This document shows positions 23,051 through 36,804 of a DNA stretch of 61,747 nucleotides, piece after piece. A model generated the notes under the pieces. The model ran no database searches and had not been told where the DNA came from. It saw only the letters and a program-made list of their open reading frames with translations. Every line of letters starts with the position of its first letter. The first letter of the stretch is position 1. Source of the DNA: Hofstenia miamia (lineage: Eukaryota > Xenacoelomorpha > Acoela > Hofsteniidae); NCBI GenBank assembly GCA_900660155.1, contig CABFPE010000199.1, positions 739,579-801,325 of the forward strand. The letters are read 5' to 3'. A program made the translations under genes and the position numbers.

Positions 23051-23257
23051 CTAGTTATCGGTAGGGGCGGAGATCTTTAGAATTGTCTAGAGGAGGCGAA
23101 ATTAAAATAAAAGGACTTTTTTAACATTTTATCTTTTTTAAACAAAACGCCCTTCCACTGAAACTTTTTATAGTTCATGTAATGCATCAATTACTCGTCC
23201 TTACATTGGGAGGGGGGATTCCCCCTTCGGCCCATCCCACCTAGGATCTACGCCAGT
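23051..23257. mobile_element. Likely hAT-type MITE
   Basis: The left end TAGGGGCGGAGATCTTTAG is similar to the inverted right end (CACTGGCGTAGATCCTAGG), with G-run and C-run arms just inside the right end. Target duplication is not convincing, so the limits are approximate. Confidence 0.45.
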
Positions 23258-24179
23258 GTTTATTATTTGAATAAATAGGTTTGGAATGCCATTAAAACTT
23301 TCTAACGTGAGAATGTGCATTGTTTGACAATAATGCTGTCTTTAATTTTAGAAAAAATCGAAACCAATTGAGTCAAAGCAGAAATTAAACGATTCCCTCA
23401 ACTATTCTTTGATATTATTTAAAAAAAAATATATTCATTTGTTTCAATGACATTACTTAATTTTGATGTGCTCTGAGTCATTCAGTGTAAATTTCGTTAA
23501 TTTTTTATGTAAATTCTAAAAAACGTGTCTAATTTCATGTAAATAGAATTTTATGCACTAGTGAGTTTAACGGCTAAACAATTCGCGATTATATGTTTAT
23601 TTCAACTAATGACTCATATGTGGGATTAATTTTCCTTGGTAATCTTCTTACGTAGTTCAGAAAAACTATGAAAATAGCTATTCCATGCTATTTTTTAGTA
23701 GTACCATTTTTTACTCTAATCTATGATGGGTACAGATTTCGCAATTATCATATAGTCTTCACAAAATCGCAAAAAGGTTTAAATGATGCTGATAAATTCT
23801 AGGATTCTGCGGGAGCATTCAGTGTCATGCCATGGCATTTTTTGGGATCAAGCACTAGATATCTTAGTCGAAGTGGGACTTAGACTTTAAATGAAGTAAT
23901 AGCAATCACCGATTTCAAATATTAATCATTATTTTCGCTAGTTTCTTCTAAGATAGAATGTATGCCGTGGGACACAATGGGACAGGACTGGGACTAAATG
24001 AGACTTTGTGAAAATATTACTTTATCATGATAAACTGTGATAAAGCTAAATATAAATTCCTGCTCGGTTTTGTCTTCATATTATATGAATTCCGTCTTCT
24101 ATTCGTTTATTGAAGTCCAAAATTTCCTATTTTTGACGTTGCCAAGACGATCTGGATTCTCAAGAGTGATATTTAATTG

Positions 24180-24625
24180 TGTAGATGATTGAAACACGAT
24201 AGAATTCATGTACTCGACCGCCCAGAATTGATGCCCCGCTGCTGTAATCAAGTGTACGAACACATATTCACCGCGGCGTCCACTCTAAAGCGTTACGTGT
24301 GCCAGTTTACTCATTCATGCGTCTTTGCTTGGAAAACCGATTGGGCTATAAACGCGTGCCATCCGTGGATAGTAGCTTAGCCGAAAGCAGTCTTCTATCT
24401 CATTTGCAAGATGAATACGGCAGCGATCAAAAACTACAAACCCTCGACAGGAGAAGACTCGTGCCTGATCATAAGACACCGAATGCCATCATTTCCAATA
24501 CTTATTGTCCTCCTCCACCACCGTCAAGTGTATCCTCACTTACTTCCCATTCCATGTGTGATCTTTGTGTTAATGACGTTATTTATTGTCCATATTGCAG
24601 CGCCTGGTTTGTATTATTCTGTTGA
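24180..24625 (+). other. CpG-rich, coding-like island of unknown identity
   Basis: This block has many CpGs and overlapping open frames in all three + strand phases. One frame (from about 24,250 to 24,625) reads RLCLENRLGYKRVPSVDSSL, then AESSLLSHLQDEYGSD, and later CPPPPPSSVSSLTSH. Another (24,411-24,647) ends in a hydrophobic run CVIFVLMTLFIVHIAAPG that could span a membrane. No family is recognised. It could be a 5' exon of a nested gene, a promoter or a decayed insertion. No clear splice pair links it to the Dvl exons. Confidence 0.3.
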
Positions 24626-24837
24626 TATCTGTAGAGTACATTTTTGATGTACATGCCAATTCAGCAAAAATAAATTTATATTTTAGGGTAGGTTTTGTTT
24701 CATGTCAAATGAAGGTAAACCTAGAAAATTGAAGCTCGTTGTTTTTAGAAAATCAGGGTTTTCGGTCTTAACTTGCTCTTGAAATTTTATGTAAACATTA
24801 AAAGTTTCATATTTGTGACTTAGTCATGTAAAACAAT

Positions 24838-25259
24838 CAGTGTTGGTCGATTTAATTCACTTGATTTAAATCATTGATTTAAATCGGATTTAAATCATGA
24901 TTTAAATCAAAACACATTATTAGTTAAATTATTGATTTAAATCAAGTACACTAAAAGAGATGCAAGTAGTGTATTCTAATTGTTTTGAAGTCATTGCCCT
25001 GATATTGGAATGAATTGGTCAGCCTTGAAATGTTGTTTTGCATGTCTTTTATCTTCAGTTTATTTCAAATTGATGAAATTATCGTATTTCATAAATAGTA
25101 GTAACAAAAGGATTTCTAATATTTACTACCTTGGAAGATTGTCTGGGTAAAATTGAAATTTAGGTAAAAAAAATCCGATTTAAATCAATAAATCCGATTT
25201 AAATCAAAAAATCCGATTTTTTTGATTTTTAATTTAAATCAGATTTTTTCCCAACACTG
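24838..25259. mobile_element. Non-autonomous hAT with GATTTAAATC repeats (422 bp)
   Basis: Terminal CAGTGTTGG and CCAACACTG are perfect inverted repeats. A perfect 8-bp target duplication AAAACAAT lies at 24,830-24,837 and 25,260-25,267. Both halves are packed with the palindrome GATTTAAATC (at least six copies or near copies), so single strands could fold in many ways. No coding frame. Confidence 0.95.
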
Positions 25260-26328
25260 AAAACAATGCATTAGAATATATGATAGATAAATCTTTAAGG
25301 TGTTTTTGTAAACGAAATGCGCATTAATTTCTTAATAAAAATTGAAGGAATACCGTGCAACCTCGAAAATTGATTTGGTGAAAAAAATTGAGTCTTATTT
25401 CGATTCTTATGAGTTCTTACGATTTCTGACACTTAGCCAAAGAAATGTGTGCTTTGAATTTCTTCTGTGTTTTTTTTATCTTTTTTATAATTCACAAAAA
25501 TTTCATTCATACAAATGGTAGTTGTATCTTTGTATTTGAAAAATATAATTGAGCACAGTGGTTCACGGAATTTAAACACATTTGATATAGCTAATGGCGC
25601 TTTGATTTTTATAATTTTTTAGTCTTATATTGTATAGCACATGCACTGTAAATATCGGCTACAATTAAATTTAATCATTGCGCTATTTGTCAATAAATAT
25701 GGAATGAAGGAGCCATTTGTAAACAATTCCCGTGGGATTTAACAATAATGGTTTAATCAACATTCGGAAAATGCTAGGACTTTTTTGTGTTTCAGTTTTT
25801 CTCTTCACTATGTATTTCATAAAGTGCAGTTTGACTCAATGTGCAATTGCCACTTAGTAAAACCTTCGATTGATAGCATTAATTAAACGACGATCATTTT
25901 GTATTTTTATGGCCATTCAATCGTCATATTGATCACATAATTACGGTTTTATTGACATTTTTAATTAATGCATTTCGGTTACGTAGTTATTTGATATTTG
26001 GCGCCTGTCAGTCGTTTATCACAAATGTTGACCTCGCAGTAACGTTCGACTAAAGTTTTTCAATTGTAAATGTACATATTTATTTTGACAAAATGTCACC
26101 AATGCAAGAAACATTGGTAATGATTATAAAAATATAGTGATAGATTTTGTTGTCCCAAATTAGCAGTCCGAAAAAGTGCTTTTATATTGAAATATTGTCA
26201 GAAATCTGTTTCATTTGAATCACAATGCTCTCTTGATTATTTTCATATTAATACTTGTAAGACATCATTTTGGAGAAAAGTTAACACAAAATTCAGTAAT
26301 TTAACTGTGATCAAATTAATTTCACTAA

Positions 26329-26553
26329 GGCCACGGTTAGACTAGGTGATTGGTTAGAAGTGATCTGTCACTTTTGAAAGCGTTGCACGTCTAACCACCC
26401 TAGATAATTAGCGATGTGACGATCACAAGGAAATCGAACGCGCACGATTTCTTCTTGATCGTCACATCGCTAGTTATCTTGGGTGGTTAGGCGTGCGATT
26501 CACTCAAAATGTGATAGATCACTTTTGAGCTAATCACTAGTCTAACCGTGGCC
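26329..26553. mobile_element. TAA-flanked hairpin MITE (225 bp)
   Basis: The left arm GGCCACGGTTAGACTAGGTG and the right arm (CACTAGTCTAACCGTGGCC) are inverted. Complementarity continues over most of the length (TCTAACCACC and GGGTGGTTAG; GCGATGTGACGATCA and TGATCGTCACATCGC). TAA flanks both ends. PIF/Harbinger-type MITE is the likely class; the whole element can fold as one hairpin. Confidence 0.8.
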
Positions 26554-29214
26554 TAAGATCTATATAAATTTATTTTCGATATGCAATCAAAGGTGCAATG
26601 GACTGATAATTTAACACCAAACTCAATTAAAGCCCTAATATACCGAGTAATTGTCAATTCACCCCCAAATAATGAAAGAATTATATCTATTGTCTGATCA
26701 GACCCCATTGCAACTCTTTGACACTCTGCATTTCATGTGCCTTGCACTAGAATAAAGCAGCAATCATTTTCAAAACATTCATAAATCACAACTTGTCACA
26801 GGAAATGATATTCATCATACATACACAGTTTTAATTTATTGTTTATAGGTTTTATATTTATACTTCAGATACTCTACTGTAAAAATAAAGGGATAGGCTT
26901 AGCGACAATCAATTGAAAGTTCGGTAAATCTGTAGCCATTATTTTAATTCCTTTGACATTCATTTGTTTTTTATTATACTTTACATATAATATGCAATGC
27001 ACACATTTTATAAACAACAGAAATTTGGATACATTCTTGTTTTAAAATATATGTTGAAATTTTATGCCGTCTTGTATCTTTGTGTTGATTTGAAACGTTT
27101 ACATTTAGTCGAACACAGCGAAGCCTGGAATTATAGTTACTCGCAATTTTACTAAAATTTTGTTTGTTAGGCTTTTCAATTTGCGTTAAGTAATATAAAT
27201 ATTGTGATTTTTGCTTGATACATAGCAATGATTTATCGAAATTTGGGCATGGAAATATTCAAGATATTTTATAAATGCACACATTTCCAACAGCCAAATG
27301 TCCACTGATTGATTTAGATTGTTTGTTCTAAAATCCACATTTCTTTGTATACGAAATCCAATGTTATGCGCTATGTCTGTCACACCACCGTAAGATACAA
27401 AATTTCAGATCAGTTGGAATATCATGTCAATTTGTTCGCGATTTTCTGGTTGGTTGATTTGCCGTGCATTCGGTATGCAAACGACAAGTAACAAAGATCC
27501 GCTCAGTAAATCCTAAATATATAGTATTTCCCAATGTATAAATTTACTTATTACTCAGTGGTCAGTGCATTGTTATCTCTTAAATGGTCGCGTTACCATT
27601 TTTATCACTGCACTTCTCTAATAAAAGTCTGCTTCTCATTTATTTTTGGCATGTTAGTATAACAACGCTTAATTTAGTTTTGCAAACTCTCATTACACCA
27701 ACTTTTCTTCAATTGTTTAACATATACTTTTCTTCTTAATAGTATTTCAGGTATTTCTCATTCATTTTTAAATTTTCATTAATGTACCAATATCTTCTTA
27801 AATCACAAAGTTTATTTCTGTTTTTATTACATGTAACAAAACATTTATCAGGGACCTTTCAAATGTAGGTCACTTAAAATTGAATGAACTTCTATGTCTA
27901 ATTGCATTCAGGGCAAACAGAAAAATATAGACACGTTCTTTTAATTGGGTTTTTACAATCGCGTTAAAATTTAAGGTAGCGTCATCATGGTTGGCTTTAA
28001 TTTTCTTTGCAGGGACGTATCCACAAAAAAGTGTTTTAATACATTGTATGATTTTGACCCCAATCCTATTTCGTTGAACCTTAGTGTTTTGACTTCTGAT
28101 TTAACTGAGTAGTCATTATGCCTGGATATGATTTTAAATTTAATGAGTGAGTTGTGAGGACGAAGCGTTTCTTTGAGTTTGTATAAAACGTAACCGGGGG
28201 TGATCTTAAACTGAGATTAGATTTAATTATTCTTATACAGATAAGCACCTCTTAATGTCATCCTTTAGTCTGTAGTCATTAATGAAATTTGATGATTTAC
28301 AGCATCCGCTTGATGTTCATAGTATTTCTTAGACATTCATATTAATCTTATCCTTGTTGTACAATGTATGTGACATAAGTGCGTTACTCTTAGTAATTTG
28401 TTAAAGCATTGATTTGATAAAGTTGTAATTATACATTCTTCAAGGTCAGTGTCAAAGTTGTCTAATTTCTTATCCATTTTTTGTACGAATTGTTGGCTAA
28501 ATTATTTTTATGGATTCATTCATTCTTGAGTGTATTGAATATGTAAAATCCCACTACTCCGCACTAATATGCTTTTCTGGCTGAAGTCTATTCATGCGTG
28601 ATGCGCATCTCAATTTATAGTTTATAAGGCGGCGAAAAAATTGATTTACTGGTCTTAATTTCAAAATGATAGTAAAGGTCGATCAATTTTCTTTTGACTA
28701 ATTAGTTTTATGCATGTATTACACTAATTTCATGCCAATGTTTGCGTGTTATCGCAGAAAGCTTATTATCGATTATTTAGTAGCATTTAATATTGATTGC
28801 GTTTGCAAGGTTACTAAAAGAGATACGTTAGAGATTATAATGCAAGGGTTTAAATTGATCTTACATTCCGGTGGAGGCAAAAATCATTATGAATATCATC
28901 GTTGTCACATAATTCGGATCAAATTTGGCTCATAGCCCTATTTTGAATTATTAGAATCCAGAATATCTTTCATTGGTATTGAAGCAGTTCTTACAATAAT
29001 GAACAATGGTTTTGCAAATTTTATAACGAGTTTTTACTGCCGTTTTTTCAAACTAGGCCTTTATTCAACTAAATAAGTTTTCAGAAATGTTCGAATAGAA
29101 TTGTTTATTTATAAAGTAATTTTCAGATTATGCCAAATTATTTTCCCCAATGGCTATTTCATTTATTATTACATTGTAATGAACTATATTAAATAGTTCA
29201 GAATTCAATCCAAG

Positions 29215-29390
29215 CCCAATGAGTCCTCCCAGTCCACTTGCTCCTTGGTCTAAGGCATACTCGCGCACATTAGGAACAACAACTCAGTTGGTCTTCCCTT
29301 ACAATTACGTGTAGACAATTTCCTGTGCTCTTGCACACCTCTCACGGGTCACCGCCTGTGCCCGGTATCATTAGATCGTGTGAAAGATAT
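29215..29390 (+). other. GC-rich island, possible exon
   Basis: A local CpG-rich patch. After an AG at 29,201-29,202 (GTTCAG) the + strand reads NPSPMSPPSPLAPWSKAYSR, then TLGTTTQLVFPYNYV and a stop. Composition is coding-like, but no family is recognised. Joined to the Dvl exon ending at 20,567 the phase would be different and would end after about 16 codons, so a Dvl exon is not supported. Confidence 0.25.
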
Positions 29391-32300
29391 TTTAGCATTT
29401 AGAATTAGGAATCTTTCCTCATATTGTAACAAATTGCATATCGCTCGAAGTTAGTCACAAATCCATATCATTATTAGAATTTCCAACCATGATATGGCAC
29501 TTTCCCAACACCAGAAATTTCAATTTTATCATTTCACTTCAAAAAGTTGTTTAGCATTGTTTGAAAATTCAATTAATGTATTTTCATAGGCGTCTCAGAA
29601 GCAGGGTTGAACAATTTTTGCATAAAATATGCATAAGTTTGAAACGTTTTAAGGTGAGGTCAACCCCCCCCCCTAATCAAGCCATTTTTAAACTATTACT
29701 TTTAAAATTTTGCTTATGTATGGATAGGTCTTGGTCTAAGAAAAATTTTGATGTATAATGACATGACGTTGAGTTTCGCCTCTTTTGGCCAAAAAGTGAT
29801 CATAATTTACTTAACCATAATCTTTAAAAAATTCAAGCAATGTTTTCTTGCTCCGGGATAACCACTTCAAGATACTAGAATTTTGCTGAAAAAACATAGT
29901 AGCAAAGTAAAATTATAACTTATCAACATTCATGAGTAAGCAAGCGCGGGTTTTGTTAGATTTTCGGCAGAAATTTGGTTAAGAATGTCCAAATGGACGC
30001 ATCTGAAAAACTTTTCGAAACTTTTTATACAATTCTATACATATTTGTAAAATACAGCGCTATGCTATCCAAATTGTTATTAAGAATCGAAAGTTTTCTA
30101 GGTTTGAACGCATGCTAGCCATGTAAAATGTAAACAATTTAACGTTACTAACAAGTGATTCTGCTTGCTGTTATTCAAATCCAATGCAGATAATATTCAT
30201 AACAAATTCTTTCTAGCGTTCTATTTGATATACTGCATTGCAATAAATCTGTTTTTTTCAAAAGTTCATGTTCACCTATTTACAAGCTTCTGGTCATTTC
30301 TTAAATTCCTAAAATATTTGATTTGTTTGAAAACCTGAAATGCACTATGCACTCAAACATTGAAATGAATTTCGTTTATCACTAAAAACGTATTGAGTTC
30401 TCTTTAACCAATCAGTTTCCAAACAGGCATTGTAATAGAATTATTTTTGGAGAGTGTTGACACATCACTTTTAACATGTTTAAATAATTTCCTAGAGAAA
30501 TATCTAATTTATCATAACCAATCTAGACAATTTGTAACAGTTTTTATAAATGTTGTTTAATCGCTCATAATTCATTAAATAATGAGGATATCTAAAATCT
30601 GAAATCACTCCTTTTTCATTTTCATTTACGCTAGTTCTTGCTGCCATGTCCTTTATTATTTGAACACTCGGATTTTTCAATGAAGGAAGGGTAATATTTT
30701 CATGTACTTCAAACACAGGAATAATTTTTATCACTAATTTTATACATCACATTGAAGCACACTTCCCTATAGTTGTCCAAATCCAAATACAGGATTCTCA
30801 AACTTCTAATAGGTTGGAGAGTGTAGAAAAATGGTTTTTGCCTTTAAGGCTAAAATAGGCCGTTTAGAGTTAAGGCGACATTCTTATTCTGAATATGTTT
30901 CTTAATAAACTTCAAAAGCATTTCATTTTCATTGGCTACTAGTAAAAAATTTGAAACAATTGTCGAATTTTTCCTACTAGCATTAATGGGGACATTTATT
31001 CTTTCTAAAATTGAAATGAATGCATTTCATTATTTTAGCATTGCGTGAATTAAAAATTGAATTATATTATTATTATGAGCTGAATTCCTTCAGGGCTTCG
31101 TTATATATTTATTTCGACGCTTTCATAAATCTATTAGTCCAATTGTTGTTTAGGCAAACATTTCTGACAATGCTGCTTTAAGTTGAATTCATTTTCAAAA
31201 TTATTTTATTTAAATTTCTTTCTCCAAACTATTAGTACAGTTTATTCAGCTTTCATTTTTCTTAATTCCCAATGTCTAAGTCACATTTTTCCCTATGCAT
31301 AAACAAATAATTTAAAAGTCATTTTTTAACTTTTCAACTTTTTAGCACAATTTTACTCTTTTCACATTGTACTACAATTTAGATTAAGAGTTAAGCAAAA
31401 TTTGCATAGATTAGCTTTGACGTAACGAACTGCTTTGTCCGAATTTTTAATAATTCTCTACAAACTTATTAAGACATTTGAAAATCTTGCGATATTGAGG
31501 CATCTACTTTGGAATATTGAATTCCAATTTTTTAAATTCATTCAAATTATCCACAACTAAGATTCGGAATTTAATGCTATTAGCCTCATTAGGAAAGCTC
31601 CATTACTGCTTGAGTGGTAATCAACAGTTTACTGCTCCCCATATCGAATAAAGTTAACCCGTTATCCAGAAATTTTCAGCAAAGGATCTTTATTTTTTCT
31701 ATTGGCAACTTAAAACATATTTTGTAAATTGTAAACATTATAAATTGTTTTAAGCAATGCATACTCATTTTGAAATTGTTTTTAATGTTATCATTAGGTC
31801 AAAATATTGTTTAAATTTTTTAGTTTTGGACAATTCTTGTGGGCAAAATACTAAATTTTTAGGTCAAAAATTATTCGCGCAAATGATCAGAAACTCGTTG
31901 CTTTTATATACGAAATTCTTAAAAAGTTTGGTTCAATAATTGTATGATATGGGTTCCTACATTGAAAAATTCTATAATATTAAATGCAATTTATAATATA
32001 TACATACAGTTTATTAGAAAACTTGTAAGTATACGCAATAAAAAACTAAGTTAAAATCAGACGAATAAAGACGTCAAAAACAATACAAACTTAAGAAATC
32101 TGAAAGGAAATAATTCAGAAATTAATAGGCATGTGTCATAATGTATGAAACTATTTTATTTTACCTTCCTTGCTTGCATATTCAGTGGAAATACAAAAAT
32201 TACTTTACACGAAATTCATTTACTAATTAGTTATATTTTACAGAATAATGGTTTTATCCTACTTTCAATCATTATCTAAAGGTAAAAATTAGAGCCTGTT

Positions 32301-33339
32301 GAAATTAATTTAACTGGTCAATACTGGCATAGCTGTAGACATTTCTACCACCTAAATAAATATTTTGATATTTGTAGTATTTTAATGCAGGGGTTTGGTA
32401 TAGCGTTGACAAACTTTGTCTTTGATATGGATGCTCTAAGAAACCAATATAAATAATATAATAAGTATAACTTGTCATTAAAAATTTTATGTATTGGAAA
32501 CTTAGTTAACGGCGCAAATCAGAGATCATGGCGCCATTATACTAGTTTGCGGATTATGAAGCGTTTAAATAATTTTTAAGAAATCGCTGATTTTAAAAAA
32601 CTCTCAGATAGACTGAGGTTGTCAAGCGCTTATAGTGAAGTTAATGATAGATGTAAAAATTTCAGATCATTGGGGACCTAATAAAATAAGTGTCTTTAAA
32701 TACAAGTTCATTTAAAAAAATGGTTATTCATTTGAAGAATTCAACCCTTAAGAGGGTTATAGTTTATCCACTTATATTAAATGGCTAACCGTTTTTAATG
32801 ATTTTTAAACAGAGATGGACTTGGGCAAAGCCAACAATTTGAAAGCTTAATTCCGAAAATGTTTAAAAAATTTAAACTTTATCTTTATAATGAAACACTT
32901 GACCAAAAGACTCCTTCGAATTGAGAGCTTTTATTTATTCCCTAGAAAAGCTTGAAACGAGCCGATTTGTCCAGAAAATCCAGCCTATCAAAAATTTTTA
33001 ATAAATTGAGATATCCTGCTTTTTAGCCTTATTCGGTTTGTTACGAATTTGTAAGTCTTTAGTATTTGACTTATCGTGTCTTGCCTTGAATTGTAATGCA
33101 CAATTCGAATGTCCGATCTTCAATGAACTAAAATATGTTTATAATTTTATTTACTTTTAACCTTCCAAGCGCTACGAAAGCGGTATATGCGGAGTGCCAT
33201 ATGTCGTGAGCTTGAAATAATTTCGAAAAGGCTATAAAATTGCGTTTATGACAAAACTGTTCTTGTATTTGAGGTACATGCATATTTTCATAGATCGCTT
33301 GATCTCATAAATTCTGCATCCTGTTTCGGGTTGACTTCA

Positions 33340-33440
33340 AGGCCGTTGGTTAGGGGGGGGAAGGCCCCGGGGGGGGGGCAGGGGGCATAGCCCTTCCTGT
33401 TGGATCACTTGCCGTCCCCCTTCCTCCCGGCATCCTGGAT
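33340..33440. repeat. GC-rich repeat end
   Basis: GGTTAG followed by two G-runs around AAGGCCCC, then GGGGGCATAGCCC and later CTTCCTCCCGGCATCCTGG. It resembles the termini of hAT MITEs in this window, but no partner end was found. Confidence 0.4.
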
Positions 33441-33614
33441 ACAAAGCTCCATAGGATTAATTCTAATATTCTGCAATTAAGTTAGAGTGAATATATTTTA
33501 GTTAAAATATATCAAATACGAAGGCCATTTGTATTAAAAAACTAAATGAAAAAGTGCGAAACTATTTCATAAGGGGTAAACCATTGGTAATTTTTTGAAC
33601 TTTTCCGGGGCATG

Positions 33615-33687
33615 NNNNNNNNNNNNNNNNNNNNNNNNNNNNNNNNNNNNNNNNNNNNNNNNNNNNNNNNNNNNNNNNNNNNNNNNN
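33615..33687. other. Assembly gap, 73 Ns
   Basis: Right flank starts with a 13-base C run; left flank is CCGGGGCATG. Same pattern as the gap at 20,908. Confidence 0.95.
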
Positions 33688-33743
33688 CCCCCCCCCCCCC
33701 CTAATTTGCAAATTCAAGCCACGGGTCTGGTAGACTTCTCATT

Positions 33744-34028
33744 CAGGCGCGGCTTTAGGGGGAGGCACCCGGGGGCTAGTGCCCCCCTTTTTTGGGGATT
33801 CTTAGTTTTTTGTAAAAGTCTCTTCCTCAAATATTTTTTATGTTGATGTTTGCAAGTTTCATCCGACAATTTAAGGTGAGCAATGCATAAATTTGAACAT
33901 TTAGAGGTTACATTTTACAATTAAATTTTCTCTTGGAGTTATTTTTGTTTAATTTTCCATTTTAGTTTAAGTTTTCTTGAAACAAAATTGGATGGTGCCC
34001 CGTTTTAAAAATCTTAAATCCGCGCCTG
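33744..34028. mobile_element. hAT MITE (285 bp) with perfect target duplication
   Basis: Left terminus CAGGCGCGGCTTTAG and right terminus (CAGGCGCGGATTTAAG read inward) are inverted repeats. The 8-bp target duplication TTCTCATT is perfect (33,736-33,743 and 34,029-34,036). G- and C-runs sit just inside the left end. No coding frame. Confidence 0.95.
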
Positions 34029-36707
34029 TTCTCATTACTTCACCAATATTTAATAGAATTTAAGTATAAACGTTTGGAATTACAGAATACCGAAGTTTCC
34101 AAAATTTAAACGTGTAAACCATGTTGTTTGGATAAGTTTAACTTTTATGTAATTATATATTCCGTAACTATTTGCCATCCAATCATCAATGGGTATGATG
34201 ATATAGGTGTGATGTGAGTTGGTCTGCAGTAATGGTGTTTGTTAATCACGTGTAAATGTAACATGTCTTAAGAGCCCTCGTTTCTGATCTAGACAGCCTG
34301 AATAACTTGTATGTGTGTGGTGTGATTGCATGGGGTTCGTTTATTCAGAGCTCACACCGTATTTCGCACAGCTTGAAATGTCATCTTATGCGAGTGACGT
34401 TGTGCACGCGTTCTTTACGTCTTGAAGTGTGTCAGTGCGTAATATTAGCGTTTATAATTTCTATTTACATTACAGTAATAAACTCTCACTTATTTTCGTA
34501 AACAGACTCGTTTGAGCTAAATTCCCCGTGTATTTTGTGTTCAAGTTCTTGTCCAAATATGAATTATTATTATTCGTTTATTTATATTGTTCTCACGAGG
34601 AATTCGTTGTTCATGCGATCTTTCTTATCTCCATGTTTAGTCATGCGACAGCTATCATTAATAAGTTAACTTTTTTAAACAAATTTCTCCAGCCATTAAA
34701 CGTCCATGAATGAAAAAAGTTAAGTTTCATAGAAAATTTTACTACAAATATTATTGAGGCGGCCTAATTTCTTGTTTTTTTTTTAACATTTTGACAATTG
34801 CTGTCCTAGGCGCTTATTATATAGCTGTGTGGGAAACACCTTCCAATGTTTTTGTTTACTCGAGCAAGGCTGGTATCTTTTTCTTTATCCATAATATTCA
34901 CTTAACATTTTTCCATCTCACTGCCACCTATTAATTGCAAGGAAAAGGCTTTATTAATTTGGAGGATATTAAAAAGGACATAAAAATTTCATTGTGAGGG
35001 TATTTTCAGGTTGCCTGATAATGTACTAATGCATGTCAGTTTAATGAATAAAGCTTACAAAACATTGATTTTTAGAATTTTTGGAGAAACCTTGAAGTCT
35101 GGATGTTTTATGCTAATTTATTCAACTCAACATATGGTTATTAAAAACCTAATGTTCTCCATCATTATAATAACATCTATCTTTATCTTAACGTCTCCTT
35201 GTTGCAGCTGTTTTGTTTTCTTAATCAATTTAAAAAAATTTTTCCTTAAATATTTCTTCAACAAAATATCTCCGTGTAAGCATAGCGCAATTTCTAATAT
35301 TTTGAATTATAGAATGAAATTATTCATGCCCTCAAAATTGTCAATTTCAAAATGAAACAAGTGTTTTCCCAAACATGGCACATGAGAGAGTATTTAGTCT
35401 GAATCAGTATTGTTTTGACGTTGTGTTTGAATCGCTGCCACCTGTCCATCAAGTTGCTGAATATATTAAATATATTTTCCATTGTTTTTTCTCAAGCACT
35501 GTAAATGCAAAATTTTATCTATTTTCTAATATTCGATCCTTATTAGGGTTTTGAAGAGTAAAAATTCTTCCATTATTTTGTTAACAAGCAAATATCTCAC
35601 ATAACTATTGCATCCGTTTCATATAGAATAAAAATACCCATACCGGTAACACGATTCAAACAACTTTGAGAATTATGAAGTCAAAATGACTCTCATATTT
35701 TGCGCACAAAGAAAATTTTCGCCATCACCAAAAATCTATACTTTTAATTTTGTAAAACTAAATTAAGTTGGTGATGAAAATCAGCTCATTCATTTAGAAA
35801 TTGTAATGTGATATGCTAAGTAATCTCATGTAAGAGAGATAAACACTTCATTCGCGTTGCAGTAGAAAACAACCAGCTTAACATTTCCATTATGATACTT
35901 CTTATTTTATAGAAATTGTTAATAATTCGTCGTCGTTTACTATTATTCAAACCAAATTGAATCATGCCGATTTTTACAGGTCGACCCGAACACGATAGGT
36001 TTCACCATATTGTGATCATTATGATCTGACTTTTTCCAAAATATTTAAATACCTTGTAATATATTAAACATGAGCAATGTTATAATTAGGGAAACCAGAG
36101 TTTTACCTAATAATTGGTCAAATTTGGCCATATCAATAATGAAATTTGGCAGTTTATTCAATAACGAGATTACCTGTTTGGCTTCAACAGAAGTGCTTTG
36201 AGGTTCTAGTTATTGACTATGCTGCGTCGAATTGAGCTTCGAATAGGACAAAAGTTTATGATTTCCTTTTCTCAATAATTGTTCAAATGTTATTCTAGTT
36301 GTGCTCCTATAGCTTCCGAATACGAAATGAATGAATATATTTCTACAACGGCCTATAACATAAAGTAAGCAATAATTTCTTCTTTGGTTACACTGTGATG
36401 TGTTCGATAAACTATGCAACACAGTCTATGCATGTGGGCATTTCTTACAAGACCAAATTTATACGGCAAATGTATTGACTAAGCGGATTCATACTACTGT
36501 ATTTTTACTATTAAAAATCAATTTTTGAAACTTTTTTATCCTGCTTATAATCTATGCACAGAAATATGAAGGAATATACTCAATTCCTAGCATATGTTTA
36601 GAATTGAGCAATTATGCTTTTGAAAACACTAAGAAATTAATAATCTTGATTCATAATTAAACTTTATATAGCCATTTAGTTTCATTATTTCTAAATTTGT
36701 GTTTTAG

Positions 36708-36804
36708 CTTTACTCAAACAGATCGTTCTTCAGTAGCTTCTAGATTCATGAAACGGCAGCGAAGAAGGCCTCGTAAAAGGCCTCTCAACCGGAAAATGGA
36801 CAGA
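36708..36804 (+). CDS. DVL: Dishevelled exon, basic region before PDZ
   Basis: Acceptor GTTTTAG and donor GTGAGT flank it. The first base completes an Arg codon from 20,567, then it reads FTQTDRSSVASRFMKRQRRR and PRKRPLNRKMDR. This is the Dvl block F-[ST]-x-[ST]-[ED]-Q/R-S-S-x-S-R-[LF]-M-[RK]-R followed by a Lys/Arg cluster. The basic stretch lies between DIX and PDZ in all Dvl proteins and takes part in protein binding and membrane or nuclear targeting. It ends in phase 0. Confidence 0.95.

Larger units (their letters stand above)
20568..36707. other. Large Dvl intron (~16 kb)
   Basis: Contains an N gap (20,908-21,092) flanked by C runs, several hAT and MITE insertions described separately, and two CpG-rich islands (24,180-24,620 and 29,215-29,390). 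A second N gap is at 33,615-33,687. No Dvl exon was recognised in it. Outside those elements the sequence is plain AT-rich DNA, including 21,093-23,060, 25,270-26,320, 26,560-29,200, 29,400-33,340 and 34,040-36,700. Confidence 0.6.
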
